Part shown: piece after piece, positions 10,642 through 19,754 of the stretch
How the letters are laid out: every line of letters begins with the position of its first letter
How positions within the stretch are numbered: the stretch's first letter is position 1
NCBI GenBank assembly: GCA_943789295.1
Contig: CALSTO010000001.1
Span: 744,001-808,000 of the forward strand
Reading direction: 5' to 3'
Origin: MAG-121220-bin8 sp002700465
GTDB taxonomy: Bacteria; Bacteroidota; Bacteroidia; Flavobacteriales; Flavobacteriaceae
DNA length: 64,000 nucleotides
Made by a program: the position numbers and the translations under genes
Notes under the pieces: generated by a model
The model's input: only the letters and a program-made list of their open reading frames with translations
Told to the model about the DNA's origin: nothing
The model's database searches: none

Positions 10642-12027
10642 ATGACATTAATTAAATCAATTTCAGGTATAAGAGGCACAATTGGAGGTAAATTTGGAGA
10701 TAATCTTACTCCTATAGATGCAGTAAACTTTGGTTGTGCATATGGACAATGGATTATAAATAGAAACCCTGACAAAAAACCAACAGTAGTTATTGGTAGA
10801 GATGCAAGAATATCTGGGCAAATGATTCAAAACTTTGTTCAAAACTCGCTAATATCATTAGGGATTAATGTAATTGATTTAGACTTGTCAACAACTCCTA
10901 CAGTTGAACTAATGGTAAAGGAACACGATGCTGAAGGAGGAATAATTATTACTGCAAGTCATAATCCAACAGAATGGAATGCATTAAAATTATTGGATGA
11001 AAATGGAGAGTTTTTAAATTCTGATGAAGGAGAAAAAATTATTAAAATTTCAGAATCAAAAAATTTTATTTTTTCAAATGTTCATGAATTGGGTAAGGTT
11101 ATTAAATCTTATGATTCTATGAAAAAACATATTGACTCTGTCTTGGATTTGAGTTTAGTTGATGTAGAAAAAATTAAAGCAAAAAAAATAAAAGTAGTAG
11201 TAGATGCTGTAAATTCTACAGGGGGAATAATTGTTCCTGATTTTTTAAAAGAATTAAACATCGAAGTAATTAAACTTTATTGTGAACCCAATGGAGATTT
11301 TCCCCATAATCCGGAACCTTTAAAAAAAAATCTGACAGAATTATCTAAAATGGTTGTTGAATGTAATGCTGATTTGGGTATCGCTGTAGATCCTGATGTT
11401 GACAGGTTAGTATTTGTATGTGAAGATGGTGAATTATTTGGAGAAGAAAACACACTTGTTGCTTGTGCAGACTATGTACTTTCCAAAACACCTGGTTCAA
11501 CTGTATCTAATTTATCTTCCTCAAGAGCCTTAAATGACATTTCTAAAAAACACAATCAATCTCATTTTTATAGTGCGGTTGGTGAAGTAAATGTTGTAGA
11601 TAAAATGAAAGAATGTAATGCTATAATTGGAGGAGAAGGTAATGGAGGAGTAATTTATCCTGAAAGCCATTATGGTAGAGATTCCATAGTTGGAATTGGA
11701 TTGTTTTTATCTTTATATGTCGAGCGTGGGTTAGTTGCTAGTAAGTTACTTGAAACATATCCTAAATACTTTATGATTAAAGAAAAGATAAATCTTTCTG
11801 CATCATTAAATGTTGATAATATTTTAAATCAAATCGCTGAGAAATATAAAAATGAAAAAATTGATTTAGTTGATGGTGTAAGAATTGATTTTAAAGACAG
11901 TTGGGTACAATTAAGAAAATCAAATACAGAACCTATAATTAGAATTTACAGTGAAGCTAAGAGTGTAGAAAATGCCTTAGAGCTAATAAAAGAAATTGAA
12001 ATTTTAATTAAGAATATAATTAGTTAA
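10642..12027 (+). CDS. glmM: Phosphoglucosamine mutase
   Basis: Converts glucosamine-6-phosphate to glucosamine-1-phosphate for peptidoglycan and LPS precursors. 461 residues of the alpha-D-phosphohexomutase superfamily. Phosphoserine motif is TASHNP (about 104), metal loop DPDVDRL, sugar loop GGEGNGG and phosphate-binding RKSNTEPIIRIY. The N-terminus TLIKSISGIRGTIGG is the canonical Bacteroidota form and fixes the start. It converges on the acyltransferase gene with a 4-base stop overlap. A phosphomannomutase assignment is less likely. Confidence 0.9.
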   Translation: MTLIKSISGIRGTIGGKFGDNLTPIDAVNFGCAYGQWIINRNPDKKPTVVIGRDARISGQMIQNFVQNSLISLGINVIDLDLSTTPTVELMVKEHDAEGGIIITASHNPTEWNALKLLDENGEFLNSDEGEKIIKISESKNFIFSNVHELGKVIKSYDSMKKHIDSVLDLSLVDVEKIKAKKIKVVVDAVNSTGGIIVPDFLKELNIEVIKLYCEPNGDFPHNPEPLKKNLTELSKMVVECNADLGIAVDPDVDRLVFVCEDGELFGEENTLVACADYVLSKTPGSTVSNLSSSRALNDISKKHNQSHFYSAVGEVNVVDKMKECNAIIGGEGNGGVIYPESHYGRDSIVGIGLFLSLYVERGLVASKLLETYPKYFMIKEKINLSASLNVDNILNQIAEKYKNEKIDLVDGVRIDFKDSWVQLRKSNTEPIIRIYSEAKSVENALELIKEIEILIKNIIS

Positions 12028-12908
12028 TCTTTTGGCGCTTTATCCATGTGTTTGAACCTATTGTGTGTCCAATAATAATATTCAGGTATTTCTCTTATCT
12101 GCTTTTCAAGCATTTTTAAGTATATATCAGTAATCTGATAATCTTCATAATCTTTGGGAAACTCAGAAATTAGTTCAACTACTACCTTATAATGACCTCT
12201 TTTAACTTTTACAACTTTACCAAAAACAACTGGAATATCATGTTGTTTAGCTATTCTTTCTGAACCCGTGAAAACAGGAACCTTAATTCCTAAAAACTCC
12301 TTCCAGTAGGTTACAGATCTTATTTGAGCTGATTGATCAGCTGCCATCCCATATAAAAATAATTTATTTTCTTTAAGTTGTTTTTTTATATATGATCCGG
12401 CTTCATATCTAGAAATTAATTTTGAGCCGTGTCTTAACCTAAATTTCTTAATTAGTACTTCTAAACTTTTATTAGATAGGGGAGTGTAAACAGCAAAGGG
12501 AAGCTGAGGAACATGATAATTAATGGACAAAAACCATTCAAAACCTCCGTAATGAGATGTCATAAACATTACACTTTTATTCTTTTTCTCGAGTTCATAA
12601 AAAATTTCAGGATTTTCTATGTAAAATCTTTTTTTCATTTCCTTTGGTGATATAGAATAAAATTTTAGCATTTCAAAAAACACGTCCGTAAAATGTCTAT
12701 AAAATTCTTTTTCAATTCTAATTAAATCTTTTTTTGATTTTGCAACTTTTGATAGTTCAAGATTTTTTCTAACAATCTTTTTTCTAAAACCTATTATGTA
12801 ATAAGAAAGCAAAAAAACTATATCAGAAATAAAATATAATAACCAGAAAGGCAAATAAGAAATAAATAAAAGTATTGGGTAAATAAATAACCTTGTTATT
12901 AAATTCAT
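12024..12908 (-). CDS. Lysophospholipid / lipid A acyltransferase (LpxL/HtrB family)
   Basis: Membrane-bound acyltransferase that probably adds a secondary acyl chain to lipid A. 294 residues with an N-terminal hydrophobic helix (LFISYLPFWLLYFISDIVF). The HxxxxE catalytic motif is SHYGGFEWF (about 118-126). Later conserved blocks are AADQSAQ and FTGSERIAKQ, and the C-terminus YYYWTHNRFKH is diagnostic. Four-base convergent overlap with glmM. Confidence 0.87.
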   Translation of the reverse strand: MNLITRLFIYPILLFISYLPFWLLYFISDIVFLLSYYIIGFRKKIVRKNLELSKVAKSKKDLIRIEKEFYRHFTDVFFEMLKFYSISPKEMKKRFYIENPEIFYELEKKNKSVMFMTSHYGGFEWFLSINYHVPQLPFAVYTPLSNKSLEVLIKKFRLRHGSKLISRYEAGSYIKKQLKENKLFLYGMAADQSAQIRSVTYWKEFLGIKVPVFTGSERIAKQHDIPVVFGKVVKVKRGHYKVVVELISEFPKDYEDYQITDIYLKMLEKQIREIPEYYYWTHNRFKHMDKAPKD

Positions 12909-12979
12909 TAATGCAAATCTATTATAATTAAATTATTATAAAAATTTAACTCAAAACACGATCTGGATTTTTTTTTACA

Positions 12980-12987
12980 TACTTTTG
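12980..12987 (+). promoter_or_regulatory. Putative -7 box (TACTTTTG) of the rhomboid gene
   Basis: TACTTTTG fits TAnnTTTG and ends 4 bases before ATG 12992, the same geometry as at glmM. No good -33 TTG. Confidence 0.45.
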
Positions 12988-12991
12988 AAAT

Positions 12992-13627
12992 ATGCTTTTT
13001 ATAATTATTATCATTACTTGCATATTTTCTATAAAAGGTTTCAAAGATTTAACTTTTTTCAACAAATATAAATTTCAAATTCAGTCAATTAACAGGGGAC
13101 AGAAGTACAGAATGTGGTCTTCGGCATTCTTACATGCTGATTACAGTCACTTATTTTTTAATTTGTTTACTCTATGGGTTTTTTCAGGAGCAATTTTAAT
13201 GAAACTTGGAGAGTTCTATTACATAATAATCTACTTTTTGAGCCTTTATTTTGGTAATTTATTTACATTAAAACAGCATAAAAACCAAGTTTTATATTCT
13301 GCTGTTGGAGCAAGTGGAGCAGTTACAGGAATTGTTTATTCTTCCATATTGTTATTTCCAGAAATGAAACTGGCTTTAATATTTTTTCCTATACCATTAC
13401 CATCTTATGTTTTTGGATTATGTTATATTCTTTATTCAATCTATGGTATGAAAAAAAATACAGGAAACATAGGGCACTCAGCACACTTAGGTGGTGCTGT
13501 AGCAGGAATGATTATTACAATATTGATTCAACCCTCCATAATAATAGATCAGACATGGTTAGTATTATTATTACTAATGCCTTTTTTAATACTTTATTAT
13601 GACAAAAAAAACAGTTTATTTAGATAA
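12992..13627 (+). CDS. Rhomboid family intramembrane serine protease
   Basis: Cleaves transmembrane substrates within the inner membrane. 211 residues with about six hydrophobic helices. Motifs: HADYSHLFFNLFTLW (L1/TM2 with oxyanion His/Asn), nucleophile Ser in GASGAVTGI (about 108) and the catalytic His in GHSAHLGGAVAGM (about 164). Its 3' end overlaps the convergent TlpA-like gene by 12 bases. Confidence 0.92.
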   Translation: MLFIIIIITCIFSIKGFKDLTFFNKYKFQIQSINRGQKYRMWSSAFLHADYSHLFFNLFTLWVFSGAILMKLGEFYYIIIYFLSLYFGNLFTLKQHKNQVLYSAVGASGAVTGIVYSSILLFPEMKLALIFFPIPLPSYVFGLCYILYSIYGMKKNTGNIGHSAHLGGAVAGMIITILIQPSIIIDQTWLVLLLLMPFLILYYDKKNSLFR

Positions 13628-14731
13628 TTGCATAGCAATCATTGCATCCAAATCAGCTCCCTTCACATCAACACCAATTATATTTTTAGATTCATCTAAA
13701 ACAAATGTTGTAGGCATTTGAGTAACCTTATACAGTTTAGCAATAGGTTCTCCCCAAAATTTTAAATTTGAAACATGAACCCAATCCTTAATATTATCAT
13801 TTTCGATTGCATTAATCCATGATTCCATATCTCTATCAAGAGAAACTCCTACAATTTGAAACTCATTGTCAGAATACTTAGATTTTAAATCAACCAAACT
13901 AGGGTTTTCAACTCTACAAGGAGCACACCAAGAAGCCCAAAAATCTAATAATATCACTTTAGACTTAACATCACTTAGAGATACAGGTTCAGCAAACAAA
14001 CCTGGACCTGTAAAGTCAGGAGCTAAACTACCAATAGAAGGAGTTTCATTATCTTTTTTCATCTCTTCTATTTTATTTTTTATTTCTATAGAAGATTTTG
14101 TGCTTTTTATTATATCGGTAAATCGGGAAAAATAGGATTCAATTATTTCAAGATCAATCTCTTTGTTCATAAGCATTCTTTGGAGGATAAGAGATGATAA
14201 GTAAGAATCATTATTTTCTACAATAAAACTTTCCTCATATTTTCTTAGCTTATCTTTCAAAGACTCAAATTGACTGTTAAGATCACTTAAAAGAAGAGTG
14301 TCTCTGGCAAAATTAGCATTTCTCATTTCAGATTGAACCTTGTTTAATTCAATATAAAAATCTTTGGTTTTTAGCTTGTATGTACTAAAGTCATCATTTG
14401 ATTTAGTTCCCAACACTCTTGAAGTTCTTAAACTGTCTTTATAAACTTTAACATTAATTGTTCCTGGTTCAATAACTACAGGAAGATTTTCTCTTTGCTT
14501 GTCGAAAACTACGTAATGCATTTCTGGGATAGAAATTGAATCTGTGAATGAAAACTTACCTTCAAAAACTTTAGTTGAATCAACAACAACGGGCAAATTA
14601 CTTTCACCAAGTTTTACCAAAAAAACATTTAAATCTTCATCATGATTTGTTTCAGCATTTATAGTAAAGGTATTGTTTGAACATCCATAAAAGATAAATA
14701 GAGTTAATAATAAATAAATATATTTTTTCAT
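13616..14731 (-). CDS. TlpA/ResA-like thioredoxin-fold lipoprotein with DUF4369-type N-domain
   Basis: Envelope thiol-disulfide oxidoreductase. The upstream candidate start at 14761 would put a non-signal extension first. ATG 14729-14731 gives a proper lipoprotein signal (KKYIYLLLTLFIFYGC) and is preferred. The N-terminal half is a beta-rich DUF4369-like domain. The C-terminal half is thioredoxin-like, with FWASWCAPC (CxxC) and the cis-Pro in TQMPTTFVLDES. This architecture is common in Bacteroidota and associated with redox or c-type cytochrome maturation. Partner unknown. Divergent from dld. Confidence 0.9.
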   Translation of the reverse strand: MKKYIYLLLTLFIFYGCSNNTFTINAETNHDEDLNVFLVKLGESNLPVVVDSTKVFEGKFSFTDSISIPEMHYVVFDKQRENLPVVIEPGTINVKVYKDSLRTSRVLGTKSNDDFSTYKLKTKDFYIELNKVQSEMRNANFARDTLLLSDLNSQFESLKDKLRKYEESFIVENNDSYLSSLILQRMLMNKEIDLEIIESYFSRFTDIIKSTKSSIEIKNKIEEMKKDNETPSIGSLAPDFTGPGLFAEPVSLSDVKSKVILLDFWASWCAPCRVENPSLVDLKSKYSDNEFQIVGVSLDRDMESWINAIENDNIKDWVHVSNLKFWGEPIAKLYKVTQMPTTFVLDESKNIIGVDVKGADLDAMIAMQLSK

Positions 14732-14749
14732 TGGAGTTTGAATAAAATT

Positions 14750-14757
14750 TAACTTTG
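14750..14757 (+). promoter_or_regulatory. Putative -7 box (TAACTTTG) of dld
   Basis: TAACTTTG lies 32 bases upstream of dld ATG 14790. Upstream TTG spacing (16 bases from 14731-14733) is shorter than usual. Confidence 0.35.
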
Positions 14758-14758
14758 G

Positions 14759-14790
14759 CAAATATAATATTTATATATTATAGATATCAA
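14759..14790 (-). promoter_or_regulatory. Putative promoter of the TlpA-like gene
   Basis: On the minus strand TTG (14790-14788) is followed after 21 bases by TATATTTG (14766-14759). This fits the Bacteroidota -33 TTG / -7 TAnnTTTG arrangement. The predicted leader to ATG 14731 is about 20 bases. Confidence 0.55.
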
Positions 14791-16481
14791 TGAAAGGTAA
14801 AAGTAAAATTGTTAATGAACTTAAGTTAATTACAGGTGATAAACATGTAATAACTAGCAAATGGGGAAAAGAACCGTTTAGTAAAGGTTGGAGATATGGA
14901 GAGGGAGAAACATTAGCTGTTGTTAAGCCAGGTACACTATTAGAAATTTGGAAAATTTTACAGAAATGTGTTGAATATGACGTTATTGTAATAATGCAAG
15001 CTGCGAATACTGGTTTAACTGGAGGTTCAACTCCTTTTGGAAAGGGTTACGATAGGTCAATTATTGTTGTAAATACACTAAGGATAAAGTCCATTCAAAT
15101 TATTGACAATGGAAATCAAGTCATAGCTCTTCCTGGAAGCAGTTTATATGACTTAGAAAACATACTTAAACCCTTAGAAAAAGAACCACATTCTGTTATA
15201 GGTTCAACGTCAATTGGGGCATCAATTGTAGGAGGTGTGTGTAATAATTCTGGTGGATCTTTAGTTCATAGAGGTCCTGCATATACAGAATTTGCGTTAT
15301 ACGCAAAAGTCAATAAAAATGGCAATTTAGAATTAGTAAATGAGTTAGACATAAAATTAGGATCTAAACCAGAGGAAATCTTAATTAATTTAGAGAATAA
15401 AAATTATAGTAATTCAGATATTTTAAAATCTAAAAAGTTAGGCTCAGATAATAAATATTCAGAAATAGTTAGAGGAATAGATGAAAAGACTGCAGCACGT
15501 TTTAATGCAGATAAAAGGTTATTACATACTGCTTCTGGAAGTGCAGGGAAAATCGCTGTATTTGCATTACGACTAGATACTTATAAGGCTCCAAAAAAAA
15601 GTAAAGTATTTTATATTGGATCTAACAATCAAGATGATTTTTGGAAAATAAGAAGAGATATTCTTAGTAATTTTAAAGAACTTCCTAGACTTGGTGACTA
15701 TATGCATAGAGATTGCTACGATGCAGCAAAAAAATACAGTAAGGATACATTTGTAGTAATTGAAAAGCTAGGAACTAACTTTTTACCGTCACTTTTTGAA
15801 TTCAAAAGAATAGTGGATATTATAGCGGAGAAAGTCAAATTTCTTCCAGAAAAATTCTCTGATAAATTAATGCAATTCTTAAGTAATTTTTGGCCAAATC
15901 ATTTGCCTAAAAAAATGGAGGTATTTAGAGATCAATTTGAACATCATTGGATAATTGAAATGACCAACGATGGTATAAACGAAGCTGAGACTTATTTTAA
16001 AGATTTTTTTAAAGACAAAGAAGGTGACTTCTTTATATGTAATTCTTTTGAAGGAAAAAAAGCAATGCTTCACAGATACGTTTCAGCTAGTGCAATTGGA
16101 AGATATCAAGCTTTAAATAAAAAAAATATTGGAGAAATGATGTCTTTAGATATTGCATTTCCAAGAAATGAAAAAAATTGGCTCGAAAATCTTCCAAAAG
16201 AAATCAACGACAAGCTTGAATTAAAATTTTACTACGGTCATTTATTTTGTCATGTATTTCACCATAATTATATACTAAAAAAAGGAGTCGATGCTAAAAT
16301 ATTAAAAGAAGAATTGTTAGAAATATACGATAGAAGAGGAGCACAATATCCTGCTGAACATAATGTAGGTCATGAATATAAAGCAATGCCAGTTCTTACT
16401 GAATTTTATAAAAATTTAGATCCAACTAATTTTTTCAACCCTGGAATTGGGCAAACTAGTAAACTTAAAAATTGGAAATAA
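14790..16481 (+). CDS. dld: D-lactate dehydrogenase, quinone-dependent (Dld type)
   Basis: FAD-linked peripheral membrane enzyme oxidising D-lactate to pyruvate and feeding quinone. 563 residues, close to the E. coli Dld length. The FAD-binding PCMH domain shows QAANTGLTGGSTP (about 70), VGGVCNNSGGSL and the loop AARFNADKRLLHTASGSAGK. C-terminal signature YPAEHNVGHEYKAMP and FFNPGIGQTSK are Dld-specific. Divergent from the TlpA-like gene and followed by aroC on the same strand. Confidence 0.92.
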   Translation: MKGKSKIVNELKLITGDKHVITSKWGKEPFSKGWRYGEGETLAVVKPGTLLEIWKILQKCVEYDVIVIMQAANTGLTGGSTPFGKGYDRSIIVVNTLRIKSIQIIDNGNQVIALPGSSLYDLENILKPLEKEPHSVIGSTSIGASIVGGVCNNSGGSLVHRGPAYTEFALYAKVNKNGNLELVNELDIKLGSKPEEILINLENKNYSNSDILKSKKLGSDNKYSEIVRGIDEKTAARFNADKRLLHTASGSAGKIAVFALRLDTYKAPKKSKVFYIGSNNQDDFWKIRRDILSNFKELPRLGDYMHRDCYDAAKKYSKDTFVVIEKLGTNFLPSLFEFKRIVDIIAEKVKFLPEKFSDKLMQFLSNFWPNHLPKKMEVFRDQFEHHWIIEMTNDGINEAETYFKDFFKDKEGDFFICNSFEGKKAMLHRYVSASAIGRYQALNKKNIGEMMSLDIAFPRNEKNWLENLPKEINDKLELKFYYGHLFCHVFHHNYILKKGVDAKILKEELLEIYDRRGAQYPAEHNVGHEYKAMPVLTEFYKNLDPTNFFNPGIGQTSKLKNWK

Positions 16482-16509
16482 CCTTTTGTAAGCTAGTCTT
16501 TTTTATGAA

Positions 16510-16539
16510 AAATTTTAAACCTATTTTTGTTTAAAATTT
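16510..16539 (+). promoter_or_regulatory. Inverted repeat flanking a -7-like box upstream of aroC
   Basis: Perfect 11-base arms AAATTTTAAAC (16510-16520) and GTTTAAAATTT (16529-16539) surround an 8-base spacer. TATTTTTG (16522-16529) matches TAnnTTTG and sits in the spacer, 14 bases before the aroC ATG. This could be an operator or a hairpin in the short leader. AT-rich palindromes arise easily by chance. Confidence 0.35.
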
Positions 16540-16543
16540 AATA

Positions 16544-17605
16544 ATGGCTGGAAATACATTTGGTAACATATTCAAACTAACGACATTTGGAGAATCACAT
16601 GGACCAGCACTTGGTGGTGTAATAGATGGATGTCCGCCAGGAATTGAGCTTGATTTAGATTTTATTGTGAGTGAAATGCAAAGAAGAAAGCCTGGCCAGT
16701 CTTCAATCGTTACCCAAAGAAAAGAAGATGATTCTGTTCAGTTTTACAGCGGTATATTTGAAGGTAAAACAACAGGTACACCAATCGGATTTTTAATACA
16801 TAATAAAGATCAAAAATCTAAAGATTATTCTCATATAAAAGAAACTTACAGACCCTCACATGCTGATTTTGTATACGATAAAAAATATGGTCATAGAGAT
16901 TATAGAGGGGGAGGAAGAAGTTCAGCTAGAGAAACAGCAAGTAGAGTAGTGGCAGGAGCAATTGCTAAACAAATACTGGAGGGGATTAAAATAACTGCTC
17001 ACGTATCTTCTGTAGGAGACATTAAGGTTGATTCTCACTATTCAAAATTGGATTTTTCAACTATTGAAAATAATCCCGTTAGATGTGCAGATCCAAAAAC
17101 TGCTGTTGAAATGGAAAATTTTATAAAACAAATTAGAAAAGAAGGTGATACAGTAGGTGGAGAGGTTAGTTGTGTAATTGAAAACTGTCCAATAGGTCTA
17201 GGAGAACCGGTATTTGATAAACTACACGCTGAATTAGGAAAAGCTATGTTATCAATTAATGCAGTTAAAGGATTTGAATACGGTAGTGGATTTAGTGGCT
17301 CAAAATTAAAAGGAAGTCAACATAATGATTCCTTTAATTCTGGCGGAAAAACAGAAACTAACAATTCTGGTGGAATTCAAGGTGGAATAAGTAATGGAAT
17401 GGATATCTATTTTAATGTTGCATTTAAACCTGTTGCAACTATTATGAAATCTCAAAAAACAATAGATTCCAATAATAAAGAAGTAGAAATGAAAGGTAAA
17501 GGAAGACACGATCCCTGTGTAGTCCCAAGAGCTGTACCTATAGTAGAAGCTATGGCAGCTTTAGTAATAGTCGACTATTTACTTATTAACAATTTGTATA
17601 AATAA
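16544..17605 (+). CDS. aroC: Chorismate synthase
   Basis: Converts 5-enolpyruvylshikimate-3-phosphate to chorismate using reduced FMN; last step of the shikimate pathway. 353 residues. Motifs: GESHGPALGGVIDGCPPG (11-28), RPSHADFVYDKKYGHRDYRGGGRSSARE (start about 104; FMN/substrate loop), GFEYGSGF, NNSGGIQGGIS and GRHDPCVVPRAVPIVEAM. aroB, from the same pathway, is at 55.7 kb, so the genes are dispersed. Confidence 0.96.
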   Translation: MAGNTFGNIFKLTTFGESHGPALGGVIDGCPPGIELDLDFIVSEMQRRKPGQSSIVTQRKEDDSVQFYSGIFEGKTTGTPIGFLIHNKDQKSKDYSHIKETYRPSHADFVYDKKYGHRDYRGGGRSSARETASRVVAGAIAKQILEGIKITAHVSSVGDIKVDSHYSKLDFSTIENNPVRCADPKTAVEMENFIKQIRKEGDTVGGEVSCVIENCPIGLGEPVFDKLHAELGKAMLSINAVKGFEYGSGFSGSKLKGSQHNDSFNSGGKTETNNSGGIQGGISNGMDIYFNVAFKPVATIMKSQKTIDSNNKEVEMKGKGRHDPCVVPRAVPIVEAMAALVIVDYLLINNLYK

Positions 17606-17666
17606 TACAAAACGAACTATTTATTTTATAATAGTTTAAAAACGAACTATTTTTTTAGTTAAATTG

Positions 17667-17685
17667 TATCAAATTCAATTTGATA
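17667..17685. promoter_or_regulatory. Perfect 19-bp palindrome at the start of the T9SS locus
   Basis: TATCAAATTCAATTTGATA has two 9-base arms around one C. It ends on the A of the ATG at 17685. Just upstream the string AAACGAACTAT occurs twice (around 17614 and 17640). Candidate operator or hairpin controlling translation of the T9SS cluster. Function is inferred only from position. Confidence 0.4.
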
Positions 17686-18353
17686 TGAAAAAAATTCTGT
17701 TCTTATTCTTATTCTCATTATTCTCTATAAATATTTATTCTCAAAATAATTTTAAAGTCATAGTAGAAGGACTTAAGGTCGGAGATTCAGCAACTATTAT
17801 TTTACAAAAAGGTGCAGAAAATTTATTAAAAAAATATGCAAAAAAAATTGATGATAGCTCTGTTGAACTAAATTTCAATATTGGTAATGGAAAATGGGCT
17901 TTAAAAACAGACGCAACCGGATATACTTTTCCGACTTCAAAAACAATTACATCTCCAAACGATGTGACTGCTACAATAACTTTAACTGAAATTGTAAATT
18001 CAAATTATTCATATACTTGGCAAGATGATGACAGTGCCTCAGGACATGCTACACAATCATATTCCAATGAACCTACTTCGATAGTAGTAAAAGATAAAAC
18101 AGTAAAAGTTCCTCATGACTATGCAGCAATCAAACTTAGAAATGATTTTGGTGTTGTATTATCAAATGATGTTGAGGTTTGGTCAATTGAAGATAGTTAC
18201 AGGCTTTATAAAATGTTTTCATCTTTACCTTATACTCCAAATGGAGAAAATAGTAAAGTAAATTTTAATACTGGAGAAGGAGTTAAAGGAATATTTTATT
18301 TAACTAATGATGAACAGTACAGAGACTTAACTTTAGATAATCAAATGGATTAG
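17685..18353 (+). CDS. N-terminal fragment of the T9SS HExxH protein
   Basis: First reading-frame block of the frameshifted gene. It holds the signal peptide (cleavage near IYSQ), a beta-rich region and WSIEDSYRLYKMFSSLPY near its end. ATG 17685 is preferred over the TTG at 17664 because the signal peptide begins there. The frame is lost around 18340; the next frame continues as GLVNATVSQSAFTYASPLLV. Confidence 0.6.
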   Translation: MKKILFLFLFSLFSINIYSQNNFKVIVEGLKVGDSATIILQKGAENLLKKYAKKIDDSSVELNFNIGNGKWALKTDATGYTFPTSKTITSPNDVTATITLTEIVNSNYSYTWQDDDSASGHATQSYSNEPTSIVVKDKTVKVPHDYAAIKLRNDFGVVLSNDVEVWSIEDSYRLYKMFSSLPYTPNGENSKVNFNTGEGVKGIFYLTNDEQYRDLTLDNQMD

Positions 18354-18400
18354 TTAATGCTACAGTTAGTCAAAGTGCTTTTACATATGCAAGCCCACTT

Positions 18401-18907
18401 TTGGTAACTATAGATGGGATTAAAGGAAAGTTTTATTCTAAAAGATTATATCATGTGGTAGTAAATTATGTTACAGAATTTGCATCTAATGATGAAATGG
18501 TTGATTGGATTGCTAGGGAATCATTTGGGTTTACATTTATGAAGCCAAACCAGGAAACTGAAGATTTAATGAGTGAAGATTCTTCTAATTTTCAAGAATT
18601 TTTTGATGATGAAAAATTAGAAATATTAGCCATGTTTGAAGAATTACCTGAGGGATTTCATAAACAAGAAGGGTTAAAATATATGGTTAGAAGAATAAAT
18701 GGCCAAGATCATCCTAAATACAAAACCGCTCCTGCTATAGCATGGGCACATTTAAACACTATTGAGTGGATGGAAAAAGCTTTTAATACTGGAAACATTG
18801 CTTATTTACATCGGTTAATTCTTCATGAAAAAGCACATTTCCTTTGGGCATATACATTTGATGACTCAAACAAAAGACGATTGGGCGACTTTAGGGGAAT
18901 GGTTTGA
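18401..18907 (+). CDS. HEKAH-bearing fragment of the T9SS protein
   Basis: Second block, in a different frame. It contains ARESFGFTFMKPNQETEDL and APAIAWAHLNTIEWM, then LILHEKAHFLWAYTFDD with a zincin-type HExxH at 18824-18838. It runs out of sense after DDSNK, where an extra A shifts the frame. It probably starts further upstream in this frame (from about 18345). Confidence 0.5.
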   Translation: MVTIDGIKGKFYSKRLYHVVVNYVTEFASNDEMVDWIARESFGFTFMKPNQETEDLMSEDSSNFQEFFDDEKLEILAMFEELPEGFHKQEGLKYMVRRINGQDHPKYKTAPAIAWAHLNTIEWMEKAFNTGNIAYLHRLILHEKAHFLWAYTFDDSNKRRLGDFRGMV

Positions 18908-19328
18908 AGATCCAACTTCTGCATCTGGTTGGTCAACATCTAACACAACAGAGTTTGTCTCGCCTTATGCCCATTTAAAGAATCCTAACGAGGATATGGC
19001 AGAATCAATAGCATATTACTTAACAAATCCAGATGCTCTTTTGAGTGTTTCCGTTAAGAAATATGAATTTGTCAGAGATAGAATTATGCACGGAACAAGA
19101 TATGTGGCAATGATTAGAGAGGATTTAACATTTACAGTTTACAATTTATTTCCTGACTATACATTTCCTGGAAAAGTAACAAAACTTGAAATAGAATCTG
19201 TTGGTGAACCTGAAGAAGATAAAGTTGTTACAGTAACAGCAACACTAGATTCTACTGATCCATCAATGATGGTGCTTCAGAAATTTATATGCGTTGGGTT
19301 TCATCAATCGGAACAATTTCTGATATAA
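18825..19328 (+). CDS. Post-HExxH fragment of the T9SS protein
   Basis: Third block. Genuine sense begins near 18872 (DDWATLGEWFEDPTSASGW); the first ~15 codons overlap the previous block and are shadow. It carries NEDMAESIAYYLTNPDALL, a candidate third zinc-ligand Glu about 55-60 residues after HExxH, then the start of an Ig-like domain (PGKVTKLEIESVGEPEEDK). Confidence 0.5.
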   Translation: MKKHISFGHIHLMTQTKDDWATLGEWFEDPTSASGWSTSNTTEFVSPYAHLKNPNEDMAESIAYYLTNPDALLSVSVKKYEFVRDRIMHGTRYVAMIREDLTFTVYNLFPDYTFPGKVTKLEIESVGEPEEDKVVTVTATLDSTDPSMMVLQKFICVGFHQSEQFLI

Positions 19329-19406
19329 GATTAGATCCAGTAATGGATCAGTTGACTCCGTTTTAACAGGATCAGCAACTTTTAGCAAATTATCGAAAAG
19401 CGGTTA

Positions 19407-19754
19407 TTGGACTTAGCCTACTTTAATGTATTTGATCAAGTTGGGAATAAAAGATTAGAAAATACTTCAACTCTAGGAGCTAAACTATTTATCAATAATC
19501 CACTTGAAGATATTGTTGGTGCTCAATGGAACTATGATTTAAAAATGGAACTTCAAGAAGGTAAATTTAATGATCAAACTTATACTGGTTCTACAACACA
19601 AGACGATGAAGGAAGGGAAATGAAAGTTATAAAACTTTCTGGAAGTGTTTATGAAAATAGGAAATTAGAGCGAGCAGGATTTAGAATAATAAATCCAACA
19701 CTTGACGATAATAATGGTCAAGTTTATGAAAGACAAGCTGGACAACCCAATTAG
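19407..19754 (+). CDS. Middle fragment of the T9SS protein (Ig-like)
   Basis: Fourth block (AYFNVFDQVGNKRLENT onward), beta-rich and without a recognised family. It ends at an in-frame TAG after AGQPN; the same frame continues immediately. Confidence 0.4.
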   Translation: MDLAYFNVFDQVGNKRLENTSTLGAKLFINNPLEDIVGAQWNYDLKMELQEGKFNDQTYTGSTTQDDEGREMKVIKLSGSVYENRKLERAGFRIINPTLDDNNGQVYERQAGQPN

